Positions 1-8,179 of a stretch of 64,000 nucleotides of DNA are shown here, one piece after another. A program made the position numbers and the translations under genes. The notes beneath the pieces were generated by a model, which was not told the DNA's origin, did no database searches, and worked only from the letters and a program-made list of their open reading frames with translations. How positions within the stretch are numbered: the stretch's first letter is position 1; each line of letters begins with the position of its first letter. This DNA is from Nostoc sp. NIES-3756 (GTDB taxonomy: Bacteria > Cyanobacteriota > Cyanobacteriia > Cyanobacteriales > Nostocaceae): the NCBI RefSeq assembly GCF_001548375.1, contig NZ_AP017295.1, forward strand, positions 6,338,001-6,402,000, given 5' to 3'.

Positions 1-383
1 GAGATTAAAAAAGTTGACCTTGCTACGCCCATGTATTCTTTGCCCATAAATTTCTTTAAACGCCATGCACCATAAGCTTCGATAAGTTTATGTTCTGGGT
101 CACTTAAAAGAGTGATGGACAAACTATATTTATCGATAAATTTACAGTGTGCTTTACCAGAATCAGGACTTACGCCTAAAATTTTTGCCCCTAGTTTACT
201 AAATTCTTGATGTAAATCTGTAAAATCCTTAGCTTCTGTAGTGCAGCCTGGAGTATCGTCTTTAGGATAAAAGTAAATTACAACCCACTGATTATTAAAA
301 TCACTTAAACTTACTAAATTACTATTTTGGTCAGGGGTAGAGAAATTAGGCGCAGGTTGTCCAGGTTGGGGGATGTCGCTCAT
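1..383 (-). CDS. prxQ: Peroxiredoxin, PrxQ/Bcp family (C-terminus beyond window)
   Basis: A thiol peroxidase that reduces hydrogen peroxide and alkyl hydroperoxides. The reading frame is open to the left edge, so only about 127 N-terminal residues are visible. The thioredoxin-fold start and the peroxidatic motif DDTPGCTTE are clear, with the peroxidatic cysteine at residue 47. Many PrxQ proteins have a second cysteine five residues later. Here that position is lysine, and the only other cysteine seen is residue 80 in KAHCKF. That spacing (33 residues) fits the subgroup whose resolving cysteine lies in helix 3. The start ATG at 383 begins MSDIPQPGQPAPNF, typical of the family. Family assignment is secure; the cysteine mechanism is inferred. 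Confidence 0.9.
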   Translation of the reverse strand, partial: MSDIPQPGQPAPNFSTPDQNSNLVSLSDFNNQWVVIYFYPKDDTPGCTTEAKDFTDLHQEFSKLGAKILGVSPDSGKAHCKFIDKYSLSITLLSDPEHKLIEAYGAWRLKKFMGKEYMGVARSTFLI

Positions 384-484
384 GATAACACTGATATAAA
401 TCTAATACCTTTAAATTTTATCTAGATTAGGTGCGCCTATTTACCACTTCATATTACTTTTGTTTCTCTAACCCCTGACTATTT

Positions 485-1021
485 CTAAAAATTGTGGCGC
501 TGCTGTCGGCGGCGTTTCCCCCGAAGTTTATTCATGAGAAAGTTAAATATACTCGGTTCAGAAGATGCTGTTGATTCTATCAGGTTTTGTTTTTTACTTC
601 TCCAATAGTCTACAGAATATATATTAAAACCATGACCAGCCAGTAAGATAAACAACACAATTCCGTAACTTAGCATAGAAGTAGCTGCACCCCAATTCTG
701 TACTGATGTCACTCCTAACTTCAAAATAATCATGAGTGCAAAAGTAACGATTAAAGCACTACGAGTTGCTAAACCAATGGTAATTAATATGCCTACTATT
801 AGTTCTACTGGAGGAACTAAATAGGAATTAATTCTTACTAAAAATTCAGGGAAATAAGAATTTTCTAATTGTTTGACTGTAGCTTCCACAAAGCCGGGGA
901 TATTACCAATACGGGTAAATCCATGATTGAAATAATTTACGCCTATGAGAATGCGTAAGAGTAAATAGGCGATCGCAATATCTTTGCGATTGAGTCCTAA
1001 ATAATTTCTGTTGTCAGCCAT
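485..1021 (-). CDS. DoxX-family integral membrane protein
   Basis: A 178-residue membrane protein with four hydrophobic segments, around residues 15-35, 65-85, 88-105 and 115-135. It shows the DoxX-like pattern LRILIGVNYFNHGFTRIG near the start and PPVELIVGILITIGLATR in the second segment. DoxX/DoxD-like proteins are linked to quinone-dependent or thiol redox chemistry, but the exact reaction of this branch is unknown. The C-terminus is short, basic and probably cytoplasmic (KLRGKRRRQQR). It lies 46 bp downstream of the type 2 NADH dehydrogenase in the same direction, so the two are likely co-transcribed. A redox role is inferred from that neighbour. Confidence 0.75.
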   Translation of the reverse strand: MADNRNYLGLNRKDIAIAYLLLRILIGVNYFNHGFTRIGNIPGFVEATVKQLENSYFPEFLVRINSYLVPPVELIVGILITIGLATRSALIVTFALMIILKLGVTSVQNWGAATSMLSYGIVLFILLAGHGFNIYSVDYWRSKKQNLIESTASSEPSIFNFLMNKLRGKRRRQQRHNF

Positions 1022-1067
1022 GATTTTCTACTCCAACTTGAATTAAGTTTGATTGCAGAGATGGAAA

Positions 1068-2384
1068 TCAACGTGATTCTTGCAGATAATGTACATCTGC
1101 TTGAGGATTATGCACACGCTTGCGTTTAGGTGAAATAATTACACGAACGTGGCGATCACTAAATAAATAAGTATGTAGCCAAGTAAGTAAAATTAGCAAT
1201 CGGCTACGGTAGCCAGGAAGATAAACTAAGTGAACCCCCAGCCACATTAACCAAGCCAAAAAACCTGTAAACGCAACCGCCCCAATTTTACCCACCCCTG
1301 AATAACACCCAATAATCGCCAATCTACCTTTATTAAAATAGTTAAAAGGCTTTGGAGATTTTCCTCTGATTTGCAGCCGGATATTCCTCGCTACCGCCAC
1401 ACCTTGCTGGAGTGCTTCCGGCGCAACCCCAGATAATGACTTTCCGTTCTGTTCCACATAAGCCAAATCCCCAACTGCATACACATTGGGATGTTCCAAC
1501 ACTTGTAGAGTGGGATGCACTACTATTTTGCCTTTATGGGCTACAGCTAACTCCTCTGACACTCCAGGGAGGTTGGCTTCTAAACCAGCAGTCCAAATCA
1601 CGGTTTTGGAGGGAATTATTTCTTCATTTTCCAAGTGAACAAATCCATCCGTAACTTGACTGACTCTAGTTTGTAAATATACTTCCACCCCTAACTGATG
1701 CAATTTTTTGTAAGTATGGACTCCTAACTTTTTTGGCAATTCCACTAACAGGCGATCGCCTGTTTGCACTAAAATAATTCTCACTTCCCTAAAATCTATC
1801 GTGGGATAATCCCGGCGTAAGCAGCCTCGCAGCATCTCAACTAATGCACCAGCCAACTCCACACCAGTTGCACCACCACCGACAATAATAAAAGTTAGTA
1901 ATTGTTGCCTTCTGGTTGCATCAGATTCTTGAATAGCTTGTTCAAAACAGGAAAAAATCTGATTTCGTAGTGCTACAGCTTCATCTAAACTTCGCATAGA
2001 AAAAGCATATTCTTCAGCACCGCTAACTCCCCAAAACTGAGTACGGCTACCAGTCGCCAACACTAAAAAGTCATAATTGATTGCACCATTAGTTGTTTTC
2101 ACAACTTGCCCAGAAAAATCAATATGCTCAACCTCAGTCATGAGAAACTGAACTTGAGGCTTTTGATATTTAAAAAAAGAGCGCCGTAAAATCGTGCGGA
2201 TGGGGTAAGCAATGTACTCTGGTTCTATTTGCCCTGTCGCTACCTGATAAAGTAACGGCACAAAAGTATGATAATTATTGCGATCTATTAGTAATACATC
2301 TGCACCAGAATTAGCTAGAGATTGGGCAGCTTGTAAACCACCAAATCCAGCACCAACAATAACAACGCGGCGATTCCTCATCAT
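1068..2384 (-). CDS. Type 2 NAD(P)H dehydrogenase (NDH-2)
   Basis: A single-subunit flavoprotein that oxidises NAD(P)H and reduces membrane quinone without pumping protons. At 438 residues it has normal NDH-2 length. The FAD-binding Rossmann motif VVIVGAGFGGLQAA lies at residues 7-20, and the second dinucleotide motif FIIVGGGATGVELAG lies near residues 165-180. The segment VYAVGDLAYV near residue 302 matches the conserved second FAD contact, and AVARNI follows in the usual place. The C-terminal region is hydrophobic (FTGFLAWLMWLGVHLVYL), consistent with peripheral membrane attachment. The protein begins with two consecutive methionines. Cyanobacteria carry several NDH-2 paralogues with roles in redox sensing; which one this is cannot be told here. 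Confidence 0.9.
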   Translation of the reverse strand: MMRNRRVVIVGAGFGGLQAAQSLANSGADVLLIDRNNYHTFVPLLYQVATGQIEPEYIAYPIRTILRRSFFKYQKPQVQFLMTEVEHIDFSGQVVKTTNGAINYDFLVLATGSRTQFWGVSGAEEYAFSMRSLDEAVALRNQIFSCFEQAIQESDATRRQQLLTFIIVGGGATGVELAGALVEMLRGCLRRDYPTIDFREVRIILVQTGDRLLVELPKKLGVHTYKKLHQLGVEVYLQTRVSQVTDGFVHLENEEIIPSKTVIWTAGLEANLPGVSEELAVAHKGKIVVHPTLQVLEHPNVYAVGDLAYVEQNGKSLSGVAPEALQQGVAVARNIRLQIRGKSPKPFNYFNKGRLAIIGCYSGVGKIGAVAFTGFLAWLMWLGVHLVYLPGYRSRLLILLTWLHTYLFSDRHVRVIISPKRKRVHNPQADVHYLQESR

Positions 2385-2524
2385 TCCCCTCTTGATTGAG
2401 TTGGCTGGCCAAACTATTTAATATTAAGAAATTGTAATAAATCGATATTATAGCCATTATAAATAAGTTGTTAGAAAATACACACCCAATCCAATAAATA
2501 GAGAACAAGGGACAGGTGACACAA

Positions 2525-2550
2525 AAAAGGAGTCCAATTGGACTCCTTTT
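2525..2550 (-). terminator. Perfect palindromic terminator after rplL
   Basis: A perfect 26-bp palindrome, AAAAGGAGTCCAA followed by its reverse complement, about 95 bp past the rplL stop. Read leftward, the GC-containing stem is followed by a run of six T. This fits an intrinsic terminator for the ribosomal operon. The symmetry means it could also stop transcripts arriving from the left. Confidence 0.8.
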
Positions 2551-2588
2551 CTCATCAGAAGAATATTTCAGTAATTAAATTCGACTTT

Positions 2589-2646
2589 CGTAATTACAAA
2601 TTACGAATTACGTTAGCGTAGCGGGGCGTAGCCCATTACGAATTAC
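2589..2646. repeat. Intergenic palindromic repeat abutting the rplL stop
   Basis: Repeated AATTACGAATTAC units flank the inner palindrome GCGTAGCGGGGCGTAGCCC. The right end overlaps the rplL stop codon. Related GCGTAGC-containing palindromes occur elsewhere in the window (near 20150, 33200, 40650, 47100 and 56350), so this is a member of a dispersed repeat class typical of Nostoc-like genomes. Confidence 0.65.
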
Positions 2647-3035
2647 TTAATTGTTACCGTACCGCCAGCTTCTTCAATCCGTTTCTTAGCGTCTTCAGCA
2701 GCTTCCTTAGCGATCGCTTCCTTGATAGGCTTAGGAGCAGCTTCTACTAAATCTTTAGCTTCTTTTAGACCCAAGCCAGTGATTTCACGAACAATCTTGA
2801 GTACAGCAATCTTCTTATCAGCTGGAACAGATTCGAGAATAACGTCAAACTCGGTTTTCTCTTCTACTGGTTCAGCAGCAGCAGCAGCACCAGGAGCAGC
2901 CATCATCATCATGCCACCAGCAGGTGCAGCAGCACTTACGCCAAAAGCTTCTTCAATTTGCTTAACTAATTCAGCAGCTTCCAGTAAAGTCAAGGATTTT
3001 AATTGGTCTAAGATTTGATCGGTTGCAGCAGACAT
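2643..3035 (-). CDS. rplL: 50S ribosomal protein L7/L12
   Basis: The multicopy stalk protein of the large ribosomal subunit, which recruits elongation-factor GTPases. At 130 residues it has the N-terminal dimerisation helix ([21 protein letters not shown]), a flexible Ala/Met/Pro-rich hinge near residues 36-58, and the conserved C-terminal domain with KTEFDVIL and [15 protein letters not shown]. It is the last gene of the leftward operon, 77 bp after rplJ, and is followed by a repeat and a palindromic terminator. The hinge is unusually rich in methionine ([10 protein letters not shown]), as is common in cyanobacterial L12. Confidence 0.98.
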   Translation of the reverse strand: MSAATDQILDQLKSLTLLEAAELVKQIEEAFGVSAAAPAGGMMMMAAPGAAAAAEPVEEKTEFDVILESVPADKKIAVLKIVREITGLGLKEAKDLVEAAPKPIKEAIAKEAAEDAKKRIEEAGGTVTIK

Positions 3036-3112
3036 TGATATAACTCCTGTAATTTTGATTTAGTTATTTGTTAGTGGTCAGTTGTTAATAGCGCTAACAA
3101 CTAATACTTTGG

Positions 3113-3658
3113 TTAGGCTGCACTATCAGAGTCGCCATTTTCTTTGTCAGCGAGAGCTTGCAATGCACGCGCCAAGCCACCAGGAACTTCGTTGATACCA
3201 ACAGCCAACTTGGTAGCCACACCATTGATAGCACCAGCAATTTGAGCCATGAGTTGTTCCTTGGATGGCAAGTCTCCTAAAGCTTTGACATCTGCTTCTT
3301 TCAGCAGACGGCCTTCCATGACACCACCGCGAAGTTCTGTCTTCTTGCTAGCTTTTTGGAAGTCTTGGTAAGCTTTAATTGCCGAAGAAAAATCTTCTTT
3401 AACTAGCAGAAACGCCGAAGAACCTTTGAGTAACTCCGACAAAGGCTGCCATTTTTCATCATTCTGAATGGCGATGCCCATCAAAGTATTTTTAGTTACT
3501 TTGCAGACAGTACCACTTGGACGTAGCCGCCGCCGTAAGTCGGTAATTTCGGCAACTGTCAGACCTTGGTATTCAATTACCAGTGCCAAACTTGACTCGC
3601 TCAAAGTTTCTTTGAGGTCAGCTACAATTTCTTTTTTATTTTCTAGTGTTCTACCCAT
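3113..3658 (-). CDS. rplJ: 50S ribosomal protein L10
   Basis: The base of the ribosomal stalk; it anchors L7/L12 dimers to 23S rRNA. The protein has 181 residues, with the expected N-terminal RNA-binding domain ([34 protein letters not shown]) and a C-terminal helix that carries L12. The start ATG at 3658 lies behind a purine-rich GAGGTGAAACC stretch. Upstream lies the L10 leader with an attenuator-like hairpin, so L10 probably controls its own synthesis together with rplL. Confidence 0.98.
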   Translation of the reverse strand: MGRTLENKKEIVADLKETLSESSLALVIEYQGLTVAEITDLRRRLRPSGTVCKVTKNTLMGIAIQNDEKWQPLSELLKGSSAFLLVKEDFSSAIKAYQDFQKASKKTELRGGVMEGRLLKEADVKALGDLPSKEQLMAQIAGAINGVATKLAVGINEVPGGLARALQALADKENGDSDSAA

Positions 3659-3729
3659 GTCGGTTTCACCTCCTCAAAATAATCGTCGATTCTCTTGTGA
3701 TGATTTTTTGCTGACTAGGGCAAACAATA

Positions 3730-3754
3730 AACCCCAGCTATCTCAGCCGGGGTT
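3730..3754 (-). terminator. Attenuator-like hairpin in the rplJ leader
   Basis: Read leftward, AACCCCGGCT and AGCTGGGGTT form a ten-pair stem with one G-U pair and a five-base loop, followed by TTATTGTTTG. The mismatch in DNA becomes a G-U pair only in the leftward RNA, which supports function on that strand. It lies between the L10 leader core and rplJ, where a transcription attenuator setting rplJL levels would be expected. Confidence 0.6.
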
Positions 3755-3775
3755 CAGTATCAAGACTCTTGCAAC

Positions 3776-3880
3776 TACAGTGATACACAATTTTCTGCGT
3801 CACTTCCATTCATAGAGCTTTTACCTCGGCAGGATATTAAGCATTAGCACCTGCTGTCTCCGGCTTTGCTTATTTAATTT
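3776..3880 (-). promoter_or_regulatory. Ribosomal protein L10 leader RNA
   Basis: In the leftward transcript this segment reads GCCGGAGACAGCAGGTGC, then CTTAAT, then ATCCTGCCGAGGT. This matches what I remember of the L10 leader family: CAGCAGG pairs with CCTGC, followed by GAGGT. It sits between rplA and rplJ, as in many bacteria. Free L10 (or the L10-L12 complex) binds this RNA and lowers rplJL expression. The boundaries are approximate; the family call is by eye, not by covariance search. Confidence 0.75.
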
Positions 3881-3958
3881 TAGTTATTGGTTATTAGTCA
3901 TTGGCTATTAGTAACAGTATTCTACCTATTACCTATTACCCATTACCTACTACCAAAT

Positions 3959-4675
3959 TTACGCTGCTTCAGTCAGTTTAAAATCTCTCAGAGCGTTGAT
4001 ATCGACTTTAATAGATGGCCCCATTGTGGCAGACACATAAAATGTGCGCCAGTAACGGCCCTTGGCTCCTGAAGGACGGTTACGGTCAATCGTTTCTTGC
4101 AACGCCTTCAAGTTTACCAACAAATCTTCAGGCGAGAAGGATGCCTTACCAAACATAACATGAACGATGCCTGTACGGTCAGCCCGGAACTCTAGTTTAC
4201 CTGCTTTAAATTCAGCGATCGCACTTGCTATGTCAAATGTTACTGTACCACCTTTTGGTGATGGCATTAAACCACGAGGGCCTAATAACTTACCAAGTCT
4301 AGCCACTTGTGGCATAACATCAGGTGTAGCAATCAACTTATCGAAGTCCATTCTACCTTTTTGGATTTCGTCGATTAGTTCTTCTGAACCAACTACGTCC
4401 GCGCCAGCGTTGGAGGCTTCGGTAACTTTTTCACCACGAGCAATTACAGCTACTCGTACAATCTGCCCTGTACCTTTAGGCAATGCAACTGTAGTCCGTA
4501 ATTGTTGGTCTGTATATTTTGGATCAATACCTAAACGGATATGCGCTTCTGCTGCTTCGGCAAATTTTGCTGTAGCTGTTTCTTTCAACAGGCTGAGAGC
4601 ATCTAGAGGCGCGTATTCTCTATCTTCTACTTTTGCTTGCAATTCCCGCAAGCGCCGTGATACTTTCTTGGTCAT
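3959..4675 (-). CDS. rplA: 50S ribosomal protein L1
   Basis: The L1-stalk protein, which binds 23S rRNA near the E site and helps release deacylated tRNA. It is 238 residues long with the hallmark segments [15 protein letters not shown] (near 132-146) and [10 protein letters not shown]. In many bacteria L1 also represses its own operon by binding mRNA. It lies 124 bp after rplK in the same direction. The start ATG at 4675 opens [13 protein letters not shown], as expected. Confidence 0.98.
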   Translation of the reverse strand: MTKKVSRRLRELQAKVEDREYAPLDALSLLKETATAKFAEAAEAHIRLGIDPKYTDQQLRTTVALPKGTGQIVRVAVIARGEKVTEASNAGADVVGSEELIDEIQKGRMDFDKLIATPDVMPQVARLGKLLGPRGLMPSPKGGTVTFDIASAIAEFKAGKLEFRADRTGIVHVMFGKASFSPEDLLVNLKALQETIDRNRPSGAKGRYWRTFYVSATMGPSIKVDINALRDFKLTEAA

Positions 4676-4799
4676 TTTTATCTCCAGGGGTTGTTGGCGA
4701 AGCTTGGCTTCTCCCCCAATAAATTTTAATTATGTTGTGCTGAGTATTTAGTTCTGAGTATTTAATATTTTACCCATCACTATCAACTCTCTATTTTCC

Positions 4800-5225
4800 C
4801 TAATCTTGGATGGTAACGCCCATATTTTTGGCAGTTCCAGCCACAATTTTCATCGCCGCATCGATATCGTTGGCGTTGAGGTCAGGGAGTTTAGTCTGAG
4901 CAATTTCCCGCAATTGTGCTGTGGTAATTGAACCGACTTTTTTCTTATTAGGCTCGTTAGAACCCCTTTCAATCTTCGCCGCCTTGCGAATCAATACTGA
5001 TGCTGGTGGGGTTTTGAGTACAAATGTAAAACTCCGGTCTTCATAAACCGAGATTTCTACAGGAATTACCATCCCAGCTTGGTCTGCTGTTTTGGCGTTG
5101 TACTCTTTGCAGAACATCATGATGTTAACACCATGTTGACCCAACGCAGGGCCAACTGGGGGTGCTGGGTTGGCTTTTCCAGCATTCAGGGCCAATTTAA
5201 TGACCGCTACTACTTTCTTCGCCAT
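4800..5225 (-). CDS. rplK: 50S ribosomal protein L11
   Basis: Binds the GTPase-associated region of 23S rRNA and takes part in factor binding and in the stringent response. It is 141 residues, the standard length, with [19 protein letters not shown] at residues 14-32 and the C-terminal RNA-binding domain ([28 protein letters not shown]). Only 6 bp separate it from the end of nusG, so the two are probably translationally coupled. Confidence 0.98.
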   Translation of the reverse strand: MAKKVVAVIKLALNAGKANPAPPVGPALGQHGVNIMMFCKEYNAKTADQAGMVIPVEISVYEDRSFTFVLKTPPASVLIRKAAKIERGSNEPNKKKVGSITTAQLREIAQTKLPDLNANDIDAAMKIVAGTAKNMGVTIQD

Positions 5226-5231
5226 TTTTTA

Positions 5232-5864
5232 TTAGCTCTGTTTTTCTACCTGATTAAATTCCAGTTCTACTGGTGTGTCTCGCCCGAAAATTGAGAGCAA
5301 GGCCTTCAGTTTACTCCGTTCTGGACTAACTTCTATTACCTCGCCTTCAAAGTCCTTAAATGGGCCAGAAAGCACGACTATCTTATCACCACTAGCCATG
5401 TCAATTTTGACAACTGGCTCTTGTTCGGTGGTTTGTTTGAAGATCCGTTCTACTTCAGAATGGCTTAGGGGTAACGGCTTAACGTGTCCACGACCTTTGC
5501 CTGAACCACGTTTTTGTTCTGCTCCCACAAAGTTAATTACATGGGATGTGTTGCGTACCACCTGCCAAGTATCATCATCCATCACCATGCGCACTAACAC
5601 ATAGCCAGGAAATACTTTCTCTTCTGTGTGTGAGCGGCTACCATCCTTACGGATTTTAACTGCTGGTGTATGGGGAATTTCTACTTGGACAATTTTTTCA
5701 GCTACATCAAAAGTTTGAATGCGCTGCTCTAAATTGGTTTTCACCCGTTTTTCGCAACCTGAGGCTACTTGCACTGCATACCAGCGTGCTTCTTTAGACG
5801 CTGTTTCTGCTGTTTCCTCTGACTGCAACCCCGAGTTCATTGGTTCGTCTGCCGCAGAAGTCAT
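5232..5864 (-). CDS. nusG: Transcription antitermination/termination protein NusG
   Basis: NusG binds RNA polymerase, aids processivity and links it to Rho or the ribosome. The NGN domain (ARWYAVQVASGCEKRVKTNLEQ...) is followed by the KOW motif (GDKIVVLSGPFKDFEGEV). The frame is open further up to an ATG at 5888. I prefer the ATG at 5864, which overlaps the secE stop as TGATG and gives 210 residues, because such one-base overlaps usually couple translation. The acidic N-terminal extension before the NGN domain is common in cyanobacterial NusG. Confidence 0.95.
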   Translation of the reverse strand: MTSAADEPMNSGLQSEETAETASKEARWYAVQVASGCEKRVKTNLEQRIQTFDVAEKIVQVEIPHTPAVKIRKDGSRSHTEEKVFPGYVLVRMVMDDDTWQVVRNTSHVINFVGAEQKRGSGKGRGHVKPLPLSHSEVERIFKQTTEQEPVVKIDMASGDKIVVLSGPFKDFEGEVIEVSPERSKLKALLSIFGRDTPVELEFNQVEKQS

Positions 5865-6088
5865 CAGAATACCTGTTTTGCTACCCAAGCGAACAATCCA
5901 TCGACTAAATAGATTAAGGAAGCGGAGAGTGTCACCATGAGCAACACGGCTGCTGATTCGCTGATTAGTTGCTTACGGCTGGGCCAAACTACTTTGTCTA
6001 ATTCTTCTCTAGTTCCTTGGAAAAAGTTGCCAAAGTTGAACCCACCACCAGAAGTCTCTGCGATTTCTGCCTCATTTTTCTTGGCCAC
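5864..6088 (-). CDS. secE: Preprotein translocase subunit SecE
   Basis: An essential small subunit of the SecYEG channel. It is 74 residues with one C-terminal membrane segment (SAAVLLMVTLSASLIYLVDGLF), preceded by the conserved amphipathic segment EELDKVVWPSRKQLISES. This is the single-span form found in cyanobacteria and chloroplasts. It follows tRNA-Trp and overlaps nusG by one base, giving the classical secE-nusG order. Confidence 0.96.
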   Translation of the reverse strand: MAKKNEAEIAETSGGGFNFGNFFQGTREELDKVVWPSRKQLISESAAVLLMVTLSASLIYLVDGLFAWVAKQVF

Positions 6089-6285
6089 GGTCGTCTATCC
6101 CCCGTCTTTAATCAATACAGCTATGACTCTGCTCATTTTCATCCAGGTTGACAGCTTTATTTCCATCAAATTTACTGGAAGCAAAAAAGCTGCAAGTATA
6201 AAACAACTACACCCGAAATCAATAGCACTTTCTGCTATTTTAGCAGTAGTACTATTGGTTCGGGCTGTGTTTTTTACTTTTCGAG

Positions 6286-6358
6286 CGCGCCCTGGAGGAC
6301 TTGAACCCCCGACATCAGGTTTTGGAGACCTGCGTTCTACCAACTGAACTAAGAGCGC
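6286..6358 (-). tRNA. trnW: tRNA-Trp (CCA anticodon)
   Basis: A 73-nt cloverleaf on the minus strand. The acceptor arms GCGCTCT and AGGGCGC pair (with one U-G) and the discriminator base is G. The D arm contains AGTTCAGTTGGTAGAAC, the anticodon loop is CTCCAAA (anticodon CCA), and the T arm is GGGGGTTCAAGTCCTCC. The 3' CCA is not encoded. It lies between rplS and secE, the usual place for trnW next to secE-nusG. Confidence 0.96.
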
Positions 6359-6499
6359 ACAAGCTGGCTTGATTTTTAGTCTTTGTCAAACTTTTTTAGT
6401 TTAACACAACTAAATCGTTATTATAACACAATTTTGTCGAGGGAGCAAGCGGCAGATGCCGCTAATTCACTGAGATTTCTCTCATACCTTGAACAAAAA

Positions 6500-6862
6500 T
6501 TATAAGGAACGGTCGAAGCGCTGCTTGATCCGGGTGGCTTTACCTACGCGACCGCGCAGATAATAAAGTTTAGCACGTCTTACTTTACCACGACGTAATA
6601 CTTTAATGCTATCAATGCGAGGGGAGTGTAACAGGAATACCCGTTCTACACCAACGCCTTGGAATACGCGACGAACTGTAATGGTTTCGTTTAAACCACC
6701 GTTGCGTCTAGCAATGACAACGCCTTCGTATGGCTGTACGCGATATTTGTCGCCTTCTTTAATTTTCACACCGACTCTAACGGTGTCGCCGATGTAAATT
6801 TCGGGCAGATTAGATTTTAAATGCTCCGCTTCTATGGAACGGATAATCTCTTGAGCGTTCAT
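6500..6862 (-). CDS. rplS: 50S ribosomal protein L19
   Basis: A large-subunit protein at the interface with the 30S subunit. It is 120 residues with the characteristic [32 protein letters not shown] (shown here as the span 25-56) and a basic C-terminus ([16 protein letters not shown], then GKATRIKQR). It is the first gene seen of the leftward operon, 141 bp before tRNA-Trp. The 149 bp upstream, shared with a divergent glycosyltransferase, should hold the operon promoter. Confidence 0.98.
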   Translation of the reverse strand: MNAQEIIRSIEAEHLKSNLPEIYIGDTVRVGVKIKEGDKYRVQPYEGVVIARRNGGLNETITVRRVFQGVGVERVFLLHSPRIDSIKVLRRGKVRRAKLYYLRGRVGKATRIKQRFDRSL

Positions 6863-7011
6863 GGCCTATTTGCTTCAAAAACTCACAATCATCCATCATA
6901 AATCGAGAATCATATTTCAGTCCACTGCTTTTTTGATAGATAATTTTACAGATACGCCAGCCTAGAAACAAAAGCTATATTGCAGAAGAATTTGTTACAG
7001 GTGGGATACTT

Positions 7012-7956
7012 ATGAAATTTAGTGTTGTCATTACCACGTATAACCGCTTGGATTTGCTGCGTCGGGCGATTAATTCTGTACTGCAACAGACTGTACCCTG
7101 TGAGGTGGTTGTAGTTGACGATTGTTCAACGGATGAGACACAAAGCTATGTCAGAAGTTTGGGTGATTGTGTTGTATATCATCGCAATGAGACCAATCAA
7201 GGTCACTCCGCAGCTGTCAATACTGGGGTGGAGAAGGCTAGCGGTGATTGGATTAAATTTTTGGACGATGACGATTATCTAGATATTAACTGTGTAGAGC
7301 AAATGTCTTGTGCGATCGCACTCTGTCCTGACGCGGTAATTTGCTCTTGTATCGCCGCGCAGGTGGATAGTAACGGTGTTGAATTAAGTCGTACACCCAA
7401 AACTGGCCCTGGTTTAGCTTTTTACATTCCCCAAACCGACATTCATTACGGGATGCTGTTGGAACTTGTGCCATTTGGTACACCAGTACAAGTAGCTTGT
7501 CGCCGCGATGCTTTCTTAAAAACAGGTGGTTGGGATGCTCAACTTAATACTAACTGTGATGATATTGATTCTTGGATTAAAATTGCTCAGTTTGGTCATG
7601 CCATTTTCCTCAATCAGTGCTTGGCTTACCGGACAATTTGGCCTGGTGCTTATAATCAAAAGTTTTCTTTGAATCAGCGTTTAGATACAAATATTCTGAT
7701 GAAGGAAAAAATTTATGCTTTAGTAGCTGAAAAACATCGCCTGCAAATTCCCTCTTTAGATCATATGAAAGATTACTTAAAGCTTCATTGGCTGATAGTT
7801 GCTTTGAAACAGAAGAATTTGTCAAGTTTTATGTCAATGTTAGATACATCTATACTTTCAACTTCTGCCTGGAAATTGTTGCTGAATGCTGTCTATTCAC
7901 GCAAATCACAAATGAATAATGAACGTGTTAATAAATTGGTGTTGATTGAAGCGTAA
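7012..7956 (+). CDS. Family 2 glycosyltransferase
   Basis: A GT-A fold glycosyltransferase of 314 residues that probably adds a sugar to a surface polysaccharide or lipid. Visible motifs are the nucleotide-binding start FSVVITTYNRLDLLRRAINSV, VVVDDCSTDET at residues 34-44, and the DxD-type metal site FLDDDDYLD near residue 84. Later, GGWDAQLNTNCDDIDSWIKI matches the acceptor-side ED-type region. No membrane segment is evident. The gene is divergent from rplS and stands alone; the sugar and acceptor cannot be named. Confidence 0.85.
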   Translation: MKFSVVITTYNRLDLLRRAINSVLQQTVPCEVVVVDDCSTDETQSYVRSLGDCVVYHRNETNQGHSAAVNTGVEKASGDWIKFLDDDDYLDINCVEQMSCAIALCPDAVICSCIAAQVDSNGVELSRTPKTGPGLAFYIPQTDIHYGMLLELVPFGTPVQVACRRDAFLKTGGWDAQLNTNCDDIDSWIKIAQFGHAIFLNQCLAYRTIWPGAYNQKFSLNQRLDTNILMKEKIYALVAEKHRLQIPSLDHMKDYLKLHWLIVALKQKNLSSFMSMLDTSILSTSAWKLLLNAVYSRKSQMNNERVNKLVLIEA

Positions 7957-7965
7957 TTACTGTTT

Positions 7966-8021
7966 GTAGTAAAGGCTTTAGCCTTGATTGTGAATTGGGG
8001 AAGGACTAAAGTCCTTACTAC
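7966..8021. repeat. Hairpin repeat with GTAGTAAG ends
   Basis: The left arm begins GTAGTAAAGGCTTTAGCC and the right arm ends GGACTAAAGTCCTTACTAC. The arms are imperfect inverted repeats, each with its own inner palindrome. The same element recurs at 23663-23711, so it is a dispersed, possibly MITE-like, repeat. Confidence 0.65.
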
Positions 8022-8056
8022 ATAAAATTTAATGATGATTTAAAGGCTGCGATCGC

Positions 8057-8146
8057 CTACTCAATATTCACCCCAAGAAAGTTGTTGAGCAACACATCAA
8101 ATAAATCACCAGTTTTCAGATCATGAAGCAGGGTTTTCTCCTGCAT
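8057..8146 (-). CDS. Very small ORF or gene remnant (29 aa)
   Basis: A short frame downstream of the TetR gene encodes a peptide starting MQEKTLLHDLKTGDLFDV and ending NNFLGVNIE. Its composition looks like real protein rather than random sequence, and it could be the tail of a lost gene. There is no clear ribosome binding site and I do not recognise a family. It is listed for completeness. Confidence 0.2.
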   Translation of the reverse strand: MQEKTLLHDLKTGDLFDVLLNNFLGVNIE

Positions 8147-8179
8147 AAGTAATGACAATTCTCTGTGGAATTATAGTAG

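Noticed and set aside
2311..2508. Open frame on the minus strand overlapping the start of the NDH-2 gene
   Set aside because: It overlaps the start of a certain gene in another frame and has a cysteine/tryptophan-rich, unlikely composition.
6095..6343. 82-residue frame on the minus strand
   Set aside because: Its first part lies inside the tRNA-Trp gene; the remainder has no family resemblance.
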